From: Epichloe hybrida | Lineage: Eukaryota; Ascomycota; Sordariomycetes; Hypocreales; Clavicipitaceae | Assembly: GCA_019022495.1 (NCBI GenBank) | Contig: JAFEKR010000009.1 | Span: 930,001-994,000 of the forward strand | Direction: 5' to 3' | DNA: 64,000 nt | In this document: piece by piece, positions 23,590 through 35,998 of the stretch | How the letters are laid out: each line of letters begins with the position of its first letter | How positions within the stretch are numbered: the first letter of the stretch is position 1 | Program-made: the position numbers and the translations under genes | Notes under the pieces: model-generated | The model's input: only the letters and a program-made list of their open reading frames with translations | Database searches by the model: none | Told to the model about the DNA's origin: nothing

Positions 23590-24662
23590 GTCGGCGACAG
23601 TGTTCTTCAGCTATGATTTGTGACGTGTTGATAGTTTGATCGAATGTGGTTCGGCTGCAGGCAGAGGAGAGGTGGCAGCGCGTGGTTGCGTGAGGCGCGG
23701 GTTTTTTGTGGAAGGTGGTGGGTGCAAGAGCGGCGGTGACAAAGTGGGAGAGGACGGCGAGGTCTCAAATGTGCGGACTGTACGAGCGCAGCTGAGAAGG
23801 TGGTAGTCCTGTTTCAAAAAGCAGCGCGCCTTTGTTAAGGTCAAGAACAAACAGACTGATGAATCTAATATCTAGCCAGTGGCGAACTGCGAGAATGAAT
23901 CAATCGGTGGGCAAGGGAGGCTTCATCGAATATGGACGCGCTCTTGGAGGGGAAGGAAGGGGGGGTGCGTTTTGGCGCGTTGAGAGGGTACAAAGGCAAA
24001 AAGTACCCACATGGCCATGACGTCTGGCGGCACGGCAGGAAGTCACTGACTTGTTCGTCGTTTTTCTGGCGACTCTCACCGCCCAGGGACCTGCCACTAG
24101 ACCTAATTCTGTTTTTCTGCCCCAGCCTCCTGCGACTCGGCGCGCGACGAGCTTTGCCGGAAAATCATCACCAACCCCCGGACCTGTTCCATTTCAACCT
24201 GATCCTGCAGCTGGCACCATCAAGATTACCAGCGTAGGCCGACCAATATACAATTTCTATCGCACTATCGCACTATCGCAATTCCAGTTGCCGACACAAT
24301 ATCCGTATCTCTTGAGGAAGTGCTGTGTATTGTCGGCTGCCGAGAGGCCCAGCTTGGCTGCTCACTGAAGTCATCGTGTGCAGTGACCACGCTTCCCTCG
24401 AGTAGAGATTGCACTCATCGCAACACTACCATCTCCAAAGCTGTGACCAAATCCTTTAAAACTATCTGCTCTGTCTCAATAACTATCATTTATTGCTCAG
24501 ACGCTCAACTTCGAATTCGGACCGGCCCTTCGCACATTGTTTACCTTCGCATTCTTCTCGCCGGGTATCATTGTCGCATCGATATTTTGCCCATCGTTAA
24601 TAACACCTTGCACAACATTCTGCTTGTAATCGAATGCAAGTTGTATCAACCACTCTGTGACA
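23590..24662. other. Divergent intergenic region ASF1/RNA14
   Basis: Shared upstream region. A CGCACTATCG direct repeat occurs near 24260, and the last 250 nt before RNA14 look like a pyrimidine-rich leader. An ORF at 24320-24694 overlaps the RNA14 start in another frame and is not supported. Confidence 0.5.
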
Positions 24663-27600
24663 ATGTCCGCGGAAGATGCCAACTGGGAAGGTGAGGGATC
24701 CGGCGCAGAGTATGACCCTCTCGCCCACCCCAGTGTCGACCACAACCAGTCCGTTGGAGAATCTGCCGATGCTTCGGACGCTGCGAGTGACGGCGATGGC
24801 GAGATAGAGGAGAACGACGAGGACGAGGACCAGGATGACGGGGGCGAGTATGACCCAGAGTCGATAGCTTTCGACGACACTCCTCAAATTCCCGATAAAT
24901 TAGCATCAGAAACACCCTCCCAACGACCCACGAACAAACCCAAGATGTCAGGTGGGTTTCTAGTCGAGGTGTCGGACGACGAGGAAGACGATAGCAATGA
25001 TCTTTTGGCGACCGATCAAAGTCGATCCGGCGCACGCTCCGGTCCAACCAGCAATGGCGCCGCTCCGTTTCCTACCTCTGATACCTTGCCCAACGGGCTG
25101 TCCGCGATGCCAGGTGTCGATCCTGTGATGCTTTTCGAAGCGCGCATTCAAGAAGATCCGCGCGGGGATATGGATGCTTGGATCAGCCTCATGGCAAATC
25201 ATAAGCGACGCAGCAGACTAGACGACCTACGTCGAGTGTATAATCGTTTCTTGGAGGTTTTCCCACAGGCAGTAAGTCCCCTGCATTGTTTTCTTGCCAC
25301 GTCGCGTTCAGAACTGACATGTTTCATTCGTCAGGGAGATATATGGATTGAGTGGATTGAGATGGAACTCAATCTGGATAACTTTGTAGATGCCGAGCAA
25401 CTTTTCGGAAGATGCCTCATGACCATCCCGAACGTAAAGCTGTGGACGGTGTATCTCAATTATATCCGAAGACGAAACGATTTGACGAACGATCCTACCG
25501 GTCAAGCTCGTCGTACTATCACTCAGTCGTACGAATTCGTCATTGACAACATCGGGGTCGACCGTGATTCGGGAAGCATTTGGCAAGATTATGTTCATTT
25601 CATCAAAAATGGCCCCGGTCAAGTCGGTGGCACGGGATGGCAAGACCAACAAAAAATGGATCAGCTCCGAAAGGCATACCATCGCGCAATCGCTGTTCCC
25701 ATGTCAACGGTGAATACTCTATGGAAGGAATACGATCAGTTCGAAATGGGACTGAACAAGGTCACTGTAGGTTCAATTCTGTCGAGCAGCATTTGTTTTA
25801 TTGTCTCCCATTCGGATTACGTGTTGACTAGTGAACTCCAGGGTCGTAAATTCATTCAGGAAAGATCGCCGGGGTATATGTCCGCCAAAAGTGCCAACAT
25901 CGCGCTGGACAATATCACGCGCAACTTGAAAAGAACAAATCTGCCGCGATTGCCACCTGCCCCAGGTTTCGACGGCTACGACGAGTATCATGCACAAGTT
26001 GAAGCATGGAAGAAATGGATTGCGTGGGAGAAGGAAGACCCACTCGTCCTCAAAGACGATGAGCCCAAAGTATACAAGCAGCGAATTCTATACTGCTACA
26101 AGCAGGCTTTGATGGCTCTGCGTTTCTGGCCCGAGACGTGGGTCGATGCTGCTGCGTGGTGCTTTGAGAACGATGTTCGAGAGAACGAAAAAGTTTTAGG
26201 TATTGAGATGCTAAATCAAGGCATCGCTGCTAATCCCGAGAGTGTGCTGCTTGCTTTCAAACATGCTGATCACATTGAAGCGAATTATCCTGAAAAGGAA
26301 GTGGACAAGTCTGAATATGCTAAAAATGTTCGAAAGCCCTACGACTCAGTCTTGGAAGCCTTGTACAAAATGGGCGACAAGGTGAAAGAGCGGGAGAAGC
26401 TTGAAGTCAATACCATTAAACAAGCAGCAGCACATGAACCTCCCGTCCAGGACTCAATAGAGCCACTTGACGACGACGACGACGAGGATCAAGTCGTGAA
26501 AAAATCGCCAACAGAAGAGCGCATAGCTGCGATCCAACAGGCGTATGCTGCCGAAACGCAACTTCTTTCGAAGACAATCTCGTACATCTGGATCGCGATG
26601 GCGCGCGCGATGCGTCGCATTCAAGGCAAAGGTAATCAAACCGAGGGCGGCTTACGCAAGGTATTCACGGACGCCCGACAGAAGGGTCGCTTGACGAGTG
26701 ATGTTTATGTGGCTGTCGCACTGTTGGAGTCAGTGGTATACAAGGACCCGGTCGGCGCTAAAATATTCGAACGCGGAGCGAGGTTATTCCCCAATGATGA
26801 GGGCTTCATGATAGAATACCTGAAGTATTTGCATTCTAAGGATGACACCACCAGTAAGCCATTTTATTCAACGTCTAGTTCTATCCAAATCTAGGTATCA
26901 GTGGCTAACCAATGGGCTCAGATGCCCGCGTCGTGTTTGAGACGTGCGTCAATCGTCTCGTGTCTAAACCAGAAACGCTACATAAAGCCCGACCTTTATA
27001 TGCCTATTTCCACAAGTATGAATCGCAATACGGAGAACTTTCACAAATATCAAAGCTGGAAGCCCGTATGGTGGAATTATTCCCCAACGACCCTAAATTG
27101 AAATACTTCACCAGTCGATACTCATCCGAGAGCTTCGATCCTGTGGCGGCCCCGATCATTATATCCAAGGCTGTGCAGATGCGGCCGAGGCAACTGCTTC
27201 CCGCCATGGAGCAACCCGTATCAGTACGGGGCAGTATACCACCGCCCAGACACGAACACAGCCCGAGGCCACAGTTCATCCGAGCTACAGCATCGCCCAA
27301 GCGACCGTTCGGAATTGACGATGATGAATTAAACCCACCCAAGAGGCTTGCTAGAGGCGTCTCTCCTCTCAAGGGCGCCGCTGGGCGACGCCTCGATCAG
27401 CAACGGCGCAACCAGACTTCTGCTCTGCACCGAGATATCACTTTTCTGCTAGGAATTCTGCCTCCAAGCCATACTTATGATGCTCACAATCTGAACCCGG
27501 CCGCAATGACAACGCTTCTCCGTGACACGCAATTGCCTGATTACGCCTCCTGGAAAGCCAAGACGGGTGGCCAATACCTCTTCACTGCTCCGACGAACAG

Positions 27601-27805
27601 CCGGCCTCTCTCCCCTTACGGACGTATGGCTTCGGCAACAGGTTACAGAAACTCGCCTTTGCGGACAGAAAGCGGCAGCGTTTATGCGACAAATCCCTAC
27701 GCACCACCCGATGCGACTGCTGCAGCTCTGTCCTGGCAGCCGCCTGCAAGCTCTGTATATGGAGTACCACCACCTGCGGGTCAATTTGGAGGGTATCGAT
27801 TTTGA
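24663..27805 (+). CDS. RNA14: mRNA 3'-end processing protein Rna14 (CstF-77)
   Basis: Four exons: 24663-25271, 25335-25766, 25842-26853, 26922-27805, giving 978 residues. An acidic, disordered N terminus of about 150 residues is followed by HAT repeats (for example DAWISLMANHKRR, IWIEWIEMELNLDNFVDAEQLF, LWTVYLNYIRRRNDL, WVDAAAWCFENDVREN) forming the Suf domain. After it come the GARLFPNDEGFMIEYLKYL repeat, a linker and a proline/serine-rich C-terminal region. This is the scaffold of cleavage factor IA, holding Rna15 and Pcf11/Clp1 for pre-mRNA cleavage and polyadenylation in the nucleus. Introns 1 (63 nt) and 2 (75 nt) are multiples of three with no stop, so the frame stays open through them, but the inserted residues break HAT repeats. 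Confidence 0.95.
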
Positions 27806-29085
27806 ATTGCCAGCTTGGAACCCGGAAACAGTGGCAGCACACATGTGCAAATCGTTCGATCTTAGAGAGCCGAAAATGGTTGAGTTTATCTGCAATCTGT
27901 TGACGCATTTTCGTAAGGCGTTTGGACATTCGCAATGGCACAGAGAGAGGTACAATTCAAACATTGTATCTAGTGAAGCTGGTTCAGAAGGATGGGGCCA
28001 GGGTCAGGGACAGGGGCAGAGGCAGAGGCAAGAGATTTGGTCATTACGATGACAAGCGACAAAAATTTGCAGCAGTCTAGACGGCGTAGGTAATTCCAAA
28101 GGCAGAACTAATTCATCTAGTTGACTCAGCCTTCTCCTCTCCTCTGGTGCGTTCCCCGACTTGTCGTTTGTCGTCCGTGCCTCAAGTTCTGGTTGAGAGA
28201 ACAGGCACTGCCAGTTGCTACAGAGACATACCTACCCATCTCCATTGGTTTCTGAGGCAGTTTATCGAGCTGACTTTTTTGCTCATTGCAATCGACGCCA
28301 TGCACTTGGCTCTTGATCCGCAGGCCCCGTAACAGGCGGGACATTCATCGCCATTGACGTATCGATTTCGACTGAGTTGTCCACACAGCTTCTGCATGTG
28401 AGTGTGAACAATAGTAATAGTCTCTCTCTAGCTGGTGGGCAGGCCACAGCTTGTTTGCAGAGCTCAACGTGCCAACTGTCAGCGCCTGGCAGTCGGCTGC
28501 CACTGTTCAACACCTGCCGGATCCCGGCCAGGCTTGCATTAACACGATTTCCCTCCGCCGAACCTGCTTTCCTTCCTTCTTCCCTTCTCCCTTTCCTCTC
28601 TTCCTCTCTTCCTCCCTCCTCGTACATCGTCACATACGTACGCCCTCTCTTCCTCTCCCTCTTTCGTCAACACCCTCTTTCCACACTCGCCGGAGTCAGT
28701 CAAATCGTTTTCACGAGCCGCGTTTGCTCCATTTGGATCTGAAGCTTTTGCAGCTTGGTCCAGGCTCAGCTTCACTGGTGGCTCATCCACGTCAAGTTTT
28801 CTGCGATAACTCCCCCTAGCTTCAGAATTTACACCTCCTTCCACTCTTGTTGTCCTTAGTCCACTCGGCGCCGGTATCTAACTCCCTGGCAGACACAGCC
28901 TCCGGCGACAATTTTGCCAACACGGCGGCTTGACTTCCAAAGTAAGCACCAATCTTCCACCATCCTCGAGTGTCAAATCGAGTTCCCAATATACAAATTC
29001 GTGTTGCTTTTTTTCTTGACCTGAAAGCTGCCTCACCAGCATCGCGTTCTGTTTTCATCGACTAACAACTCTTTAGACAGCCACC
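27806..29085 (+). other. Intergenic region and Argonaute leader
   Basis: RNA14 3' flank, with a GGGGCAG/AGGCAG run at about 28005-28030, then a strongly CT-rich stretch (about 28560-28700) that looks like the promoter/leader of the Argonaute gene. No coding frame was supported. Confidence 0.5.
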
Positions 29086-32000
29086 ATGTCCCAACGGGGA
29101 CCTTCCCCATCGCCGTCTGCGGCTGCTTCTCCTGGGAGTCGCACAGGCTCTCCGGGGCCCGGAGCCCCAGGCTGGGTGGCTGGGCCTGGATTTGACCCAG
29201 CCAGAAGCAGCACTCAGATAGAGGGGGGGAATACTCGCATGGAGCTCCCGCCAGATGCCTATGTGCTTGACGCCCAAAAAGATATGTTTGCACTTCGCGG
29301 AAACAAATTCAACACTGAAGGTAGCAAAGCTATCGTGGAGGTGAACCAGTATCGAATGACGAAGTTCGACTTCTCCAAGAAGATATACCAATACGATGCA
29401 AGTACTTCATCTTGCAGTGGCTATTAATTAACTGCTAATGAACTTCCTTCGCAGGTGGTTGTTTCGCCAGATACGGAAGCTAAATCTGCTTTGAGAGAAA
29501 GATTTGGAACCATGGAGCAACCAAGCAAGCTTTACAAAGATACACCTATGCCAAGTGGATTTTCGATGGACGCAAACTGGCTTGGGCTCCTGGCATGGTT
29601 GACAAAGGTGAATTACGTTTCACGGTCAACCTGGACGAAGGAAGACAGCTCCCCCCTGGCACACCAGTACGGGACTCAAACCGGTTTTACGTCACCTTGA
29701 GAGCCACCACAGAAGTTCAAGTCTCTGCTCTCAAGGGATACTTGGATAAGAAAGTCCAGTTAAACACGAGTGTCCTGGTTGCACTTAATTTCATGGACCA
29801 TCTTTTGCGCCAGTGGCCATCACAGCACATGGTGGCCATAAAGAGAAACTTCTACAGCCAAACTCAGCGAGGAAGACCTCTCATGGATGGCAATGTTTTG
29901 GAAGTCCATAAAGGCACTTATGCTTCTATTCGCATGAGCCACAATCTTGCTCAAGGCGGTACAGGTCTTGCTCTAAACGCCGATGTGACCAACACCGTGT
30001 TTTGGGTTGGGACCCAAACTGTGGACCAGCTTATGTGCAACTTCTTGGGAGTTTGCGAGCGCAGGTGGAAGGGGTTAAATCCCTCGTCTGTTAGCAGAGA
30101 GCTCAAGCCTATTCGTGACCAACAAGGGAGATGGCAATCTTCCGATGCTTTCAAACAGCTACGGAAGATGAAAAAGCTGAAATTTACAGTTCAACATGCC
30201 AACCGTCCAGCCACAGACAAGGTATACACACTCATGGACATCGCTTTTGATGAGAAGTATGGCGCAGAAGGTGCCACGGCAAAAACCGTCACTTTCGATT
30301 ACAATGGAAGCCAGGTTTCTGTGGCAGATTACTACCGCATGAAATACAAGGCAAATCTGAAGTATGCGAGTCTTCCACTAATTTTTGCCGGCAAGGGAGG
30401 CTACATTCCCATGGAATTTGCACTTGTTGAACCAATGCAAAGGTACAGTTTCAAATTGAACCCTGAGCAAACGGCTGCCATGATCAAGATTGCGGTTACA
30501 CGTCCTAAGCAGCGACGAGAAGATATCGAAAAAAACGTCGCAGGTTTGCAACTCAATGCTGACCCGCATCTCAAGTCGTATGGTGTTGAATTTGAGCCAA
30601 CTTTCACCAAGACGGAGGCCCGAATTCTTGCACCACCACCTGTGAATTTCGGACAAGGGACAGCAGATCCAAAATTCTCTGGTCGTTGGGATCTGCGAGG
30701 AAAGAAGTTCTGGAGACCGAACTTTGCACCCCTTCAGAACTGGGCTTTCATTGTGATGGACAATTGTGTCAATCTTCCGCAACTACAGGCTTTTGCGAAG
30801 ACGTTCCGGACTACATTCCTGGGCCATGGGGGCAGATGTCCAGCTGATGCCCTGCTTCTGAACGTCCCAGGAAATGCCAAGTCCGATGTGGCACAAGCAG
30901 TCGCTTGGGCTCACGGGGAAGTCACCAAGCAGCGGGGCTATACGCAACTGCTGTTTGTTGTTGTCGCGCACAAGAACAGTCCCCATTATGAGCGACTCAA
31001 GAAGTCCGCCGATTGCAGATTCGGCATTCTATCCCAGGTTATCAACGGGTCGGCTGTCACAAACAACAATGGTCAATATCACTCCAATGTATGCCTCAAG
31101 GTCAATGCGAAACTTGGGGGGGCGACGTCACGAACAATGCCGCCGTGGAAGTCTCAGCCGACTTACTTCCCCAAAGACCGCCCGACCATGATGGTTGGAG
31201 TTGATATTTCCCACGGAGCTCCTGGTGCCGGAACTCCCTCCACTGCAGCCATGACCATGTCAGTCGATCGAGATGCGAACCGCTATGCAGCCATGGTAGA
31301 GTCCAACGGCTATCGTGTTGAGATGCTGACTCCCGCCAATGTACATTTCATGTTTGGTCAATTAGCCAAATATTGGATGGCTGGCCACGAAAACTCGTTT
31401 CCCAAGCATATCATTTACTTTCGCGACGGCGTAGCAGAGGGGCAGTTTGCGCAGGTGCTTGATCAAGAAATTCGCGAAATCAAGTCATTCCTTCGGCAGA
31501 AAGCACCCAACGCAGCATTACCCAAGTTCACAGTGATAGTGGCAACCAAGCGACATCACATTCGGTTCTTCCCGGAAAAGGGAAAGGGCGACCGTAATGA
31601 TAATGCTCTCCCAGGTACCTTGGTTGAAAGGGAGGTCACACATCCATTCATGTGGGACTTTTACATGTGCTCCCACGTTGCGATTCAAGGCACGGCTCGT
31701 CCTGTTCATTATCACGTAATTTTGGATGAGATGGGCGTCCCAGTCAACGACCTCCAAAAGATGATTTATCATCAATGCTATTCGTATGCACGATCCACCA
31801 CCCCGGTATCGCTCCATCCTGCGGTCTACTACGCTCATCTTGCTGGCGCCCGAGCAAGGGCCCACGAAAACATCGCTGCCAGCGAAGGACACCGAAGTGG
31901 TGCGAAGGGGCATGAGATGATTCGCGACCAAATCGCGAAAGGGGGGGAGAAGGCGAAATTGATGATGGGAGAAGATTTGCGAGGAGTCGAGGCGCCGCCA

Positions 32001-32099
32001 TTGCTTCCGCTGGGAGGAAGGCATGAAGGAAAAGAGCCTCCCTCACAAGCGGAAACACGACAACGGGAATTTTTCCGAAGTACCATGTGGTATATTTAA
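29086..32099 (+). CDS. Argonaute (QDE-2 type), apparent one-base frameshift
   Basis: Exon 1 is 29086-29397, then a 57-nt GC-AG intron (GCAAGT donor, GCTAATG branch, CAG acceptor), then exon 2 from 29455. Exon 1 and the start of exon 2 give the glycine/proline-rich tail and N domain up to a YQYDVVVSPDTEAKSA stretch. The similarity then continues in another frame from about 29490 (ERKIWNH..., KWIFDGRKLAWAP) and runs without a stop to 32099. A single missing base near 29488-29491 explains this. The PAZ, MID and PIWI parts are intact: VGVDISHGAPG, YFRDGVAEGQF and RPVHYHVILDE supply slicer Asp, Asp and His positions. QDE-2 proteins are the RNA-guided slicers of quelling. If the shift is real, translation stops at 29700 after about 185 residues. 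Confidence 0.9.
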
Positions 32100-34790
32100 A
32101 GGTGGAATGAGGAATTCGCTTTGCTTGTAATGGTACATGGTAGACGTAGAAGCACGGAGACAATGAAAAGGGGCGACCTGTTTGGTGGGAGATGGCGGCG
32201 GAGGTCATTTTGCTTTCAGTCGAGACAACAAATAGCTATAAAAAACAAAGATTCGCGAAACCACAGTCTCTTTTCGTTTTAAATGCGTGATGATGTTCCA
32301 AACTTGCTCTGCCATGTTCAATCAAGAAGGCTTCAATGACGGAGCCTGTTGAAACGAAACGTTGAAGCGCGCGCAATAGATGGTGTGCGGCTGATTGAGA
32401 GCATTCCCGTCGCAGCGGGGAAGTTTGTTGTTGTCAGGAAGGCAAGAGGGGCCACAGTCTACTGAGGAAGTTGAACAGGCATTTACAAATCGGCTCTTTG
32501 AATTGTTAGGCAATAACAATTGCGATGAATAAGATGAAAGGTATCAAGCAAGAATTGGTTGTTGACTCCATCATTCGAGGGAAGGAGTTGTTGGCTTTGC
32601 CTGCATGGCAGTTGGACTTGGTTGGCTGGACGTGGCTGAGAAACGGCAAGGCTCTCAAGTCGAGTGGCTGCGTGAGATTCTTGGTCAATCTCGGCTCTAG
32701 CAAAGTTCGTCTCAGTCATACGTTGAGCGGACTTTTTGCGACGCCTCATCATTTCCAAAAGAGATGGGGGGGGGGGTAGGTACTGGGTACCACGGGCAAT
32801 TTACACCTTAATTGGCCGGGCTCCATAGAGGCAGCGGCGTGGGGTTGTTGGGGGGGAGGAAAGGGAATTAATGAAAGTTTTTTTTTTTTCGGGGTCCTAA
32901 CGAACTTTTTTTTTTTTTTTTTTTCATTCCGTACGGATCCGTACGGATTTACAAATACGGAGTAGTGGTGTGGGGTCAGGATGGGGAGGAACGGGGCAAC
33001 GGCATGGTGAAAAGAAATCGGAGGAGGGGCGTTGGTGAATTCCGGATCCGTAGGGGCGCTTCCATTTACAGAACAGGTTACAGGACGGGGCGAGACTTTT
33101 TGGAGAGAAGTTGTCGCTCGATGTGTAGGTTTTAGTGGACAGCGCATCACATCACATCTGACGGAAAGAATTGCGCAAGGATCCGGGGGGGAGGGGGGGC
33201 GGCGAGACAAGATGTCCGGGTCAGTGAGAAGCCGGATCAAATATCTCTCTATCAGACGTGCGGGTTTTCTTTTGGGGCCAACGGACGGGGAAAACAAGTG
33301 GGAACAAAACTATGTGACATGGTCCGTACGGGGATCACGGATTAGTGATATTACTCGTTACTTACATAAGCATCCGGTCGTCGCATAACGGCAGCCTAAT
33401 GCTGCCACCACTTATTAGCACAACACGATGGCGACTAGCGGTAGTCGTTCGTACGGAGGGAGGAGGGAGGATGGAGGATGGAAACAGGAACGATGCCGTT
33501 TTTGAAAAGATGCACCACGTCAGCCACATGTTTTAGCTTGTTGGGTTCCTCATCTCGATCAACGCCCGTTGAGCACGAATTTAACTGACTGCGCAGTTGA
33601 GTACGTTTTTTTATATTCATCCCATCCCTCATGAGCCAAAGGGCGAAAGGAAGAGGGGAGGCTGCCCGGAGAGCAAAACATCCGGACATGTTGCTCCGGC
33701 CGTGGCCTGCCCGCCGCCATGAGCAAGGCAAGGCAAGGCAAGGCAAGGCACAGGGGCGGCAGGGACAGCCCCCCCCCAATCCGCAAGATCATGTCAATAA
33801 AAGAAGTGGGGGGGGAGGGGGGGGGGGCAAGTTCAGGTCTTCAGTTCCTCTCTCGTGCCGCACCGCCCCTACTACTGGCCACGGAGTCATCCCCCGAACA
33901 GCAGTGGGTCGGTCGGGAGAATAAAGCGCTGGAGAGATCTATGGGCGCTGCAGGTGCTGCGGAGATCGCCGTAGACGGGACGAGACGCTGTATGTTCACC
34001 CCACTGTACATGTCGTTTGTCCGCGACGTCTGGCACCAAGTCGCCTATGTACATATTTCATATGTATGCCACTGCGAGGAATGCCCTGCAGGACCCGAAA
34101 ATCCGGAGCGCTTGCAGGGATGCGCGGCACGGGTGGATCATCTCTATGTACATGTATCGTTTATTGTGCAGATTAGCATTACATATCATCATCATCATTA
34201 TCATCCTATTTTTCCATATGCTGTGAGCATCAGACGAACCCGACAATACATATATACCTGACACGTTCCTGTCCCGTCCTGCTCGAGTTTGGCAGTCGTG
34301 CAAGGAGCTGTCGCTTTTGGCAAACCCTCCAAAGTCCCAAAATATAGCAGAACAACCGAGTAACTCGATGCACCGTGGTTGTCTTGGGGCCCGTCTCCCT
34401 TGCAGCCGTTCCTACATGTAAATCTCATCGGTCGTGACCCGGGGAATCGGCCTCTGCCTTCTTCAACGGGAGTGAAGAGGCACCATGTATGTATTGTCTC
34501 GTTCCAGCCAAGTTCTGTCTTGGATCAGCCCCCGAATGGCAAATTAGCAGCCCGCAAAGGTCGGCGACAGGTTGCAACAGAACCGATTCGCTCAGGTGAG
34601 CGATGCCCGAAGCATCAAAAAATGAATCTTTATAGTTGGTTGTCCATCGTGGGTGGGGCACGTGCGTCTGCACACGTCTGCACACGTCTGGCCGACGGAT
34701 GAATTCATGTCATGAATTTCACACGACAAGACGGCGGAAACGAACATGGACGGATCGGATCACATTGTGTGCATGTGTACGGAGTATGTA

Positions 34791-34854
34791 CATGGGAACA
34801 TGGGAACATGGGAACATGGGAACACGGGTACATGGGTACATGGGTACATGGGTA
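34791..34854. repeat. 8-bp minisatellite, eight units
   Basis: Four CATGGGAA units, one CACGGGTA and three CATGGGTA units head to tail. The change of the seventh base divides the array into two blocks, which suggests two expansion steps. It lies in intergenic DNA downstream of the Argonaute gene. Confidence 0.9.
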
Positions 34855-35827
34855 CGTGGGGCGACAAGGAAAGGTTGATCTGGTGCATGTGGACCCTTTG
34901 AGGATACCGCAAAGCTACCTCAGGTGAGCTAATATCTGCACGCGCCAAGTTTCAACAAGCCACCCAAGCTTGCCCTGCCCTGCCCTGCCCTGCCCTGCCC
35001 TGGCCCTGCCCTGTTATCGCCAAATGCATCGAGATCGATCAGCTCGCCCGTTCCCCGATCACCAACGCCGCACGCCTTCACCACGCTTTCCTGGCGCTGG
35101 CACTGGCACTGGCACTGGCACTGGCGCTGGCACTGACTGGCATCGGCATTGGCATTGGCATTGGCATTCAGATCGAGTTGCTTGTAAGACTGGTGCATCG
35201 TATCGTGCCCGGCCAAGCGCCCGCCGAGATGGATACCTGTTTGATCAATGTCACATCATATACAAGACAAGAGAAGCTCTTTTTTCCCGCCATCCTGGCC
35301 GGGGTTATCATGCCGCCCCATGCCCCCGTTCCAGACACAGCAAACCCCGAATATTATCGCCGTGTACTCTTTTTTTTTATCCGTCAATAAATACACCTAC
35401 CCGCCTGCGTCCGCCTGCGTCCTGACTATCTGCCCTCGGCCCCTCGTAAGATTTAATCAGGCCAGACCCGAGCGGCACCTTCCTCATAAGCTTTCACTGT
35501 GCTTGCCCCAGTCGAAATTAGGGTTCTTCCTACCAAAGTCTCACCCGCCACACTAGACGGACCAAGACGACGAAGACGACGGAGACGGCGGAGACGACAG
35601 CATTCGACGACCAGAACCTTTTTCTGTCGGCTGCACAATATCCTCATTCGTCAGAAACCTGAAATTCTCAGTTGAGGCTGTATCACGACCAGTCTCCGCC
35701 CGGGTTTAGCCCATCACGTTGCAACTCTATATGAGAGCACTGGTCCGCCACCACTCAACTTCTCCCCTGTGGCTAACACAACTCTTTGCATCGACCCGTG
35801 CTTTGCTTTCACAGCTTGCTCAACTTT

Positions 35828-35873
35828 TCTAGAGGAGGCAGCACAGACATTCTAGAGGAGGCAGCACAGACAT
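35828..35873. repeat. Perfect 23-bp tandem duplication
   Basis: TCTAGAGGAGGCAGCACAGA plus CAT occurs twice head to tail, at 35828-35850 and 35851-35873, about 125 bp upstream of the ATG at 35999. It probably lies in the leader of that gene. Confidence 0.9.
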
Positions 35874-35998
35874 TCTGCTGCCCTGCTCTTGTTGCCACCG
35901 GCACCAGGCTTCCGAAACGATAGCTTCGTTTCGAACTTTGCTGCGTACCAAGCGCTTTCTCACCCACGGCTTTGTCGTCCTCCCCTGCCCACTACGTC

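Larger units (their letters stand above)
32100..35998. other. Long repeat-rich intergenic region
   Basis: 3.9 kb without a credible gene. T runs at 32878-32889 and 32906-32924. TACGGATCCGTA at 32932-32943 and TACGGAGTA at 32956-32964 and 34778-34786. An AAGGC repeat at about 33722-33748. An 8-bp minisatellite (CATGGGAA/CATGGGTA) at 34791-34854, a TGCCC repeat from 34971, and a CACTGG/CATTGG repeat at about 35097-35165. A 23-bp tandem duplication lies just upstream of the next gene (35828-35873). ORFs here (for example 34970-35425) track the repeats. Confidence 0.6.

Noticed and set aside
29398..29500. Alternative Argonaute donor (GTACTT) or programmed frameshift to explain the frame break
   Set aside because: The alternative donor leads to an immediate stop, and no standard slippery heptamer is in place near 29490.
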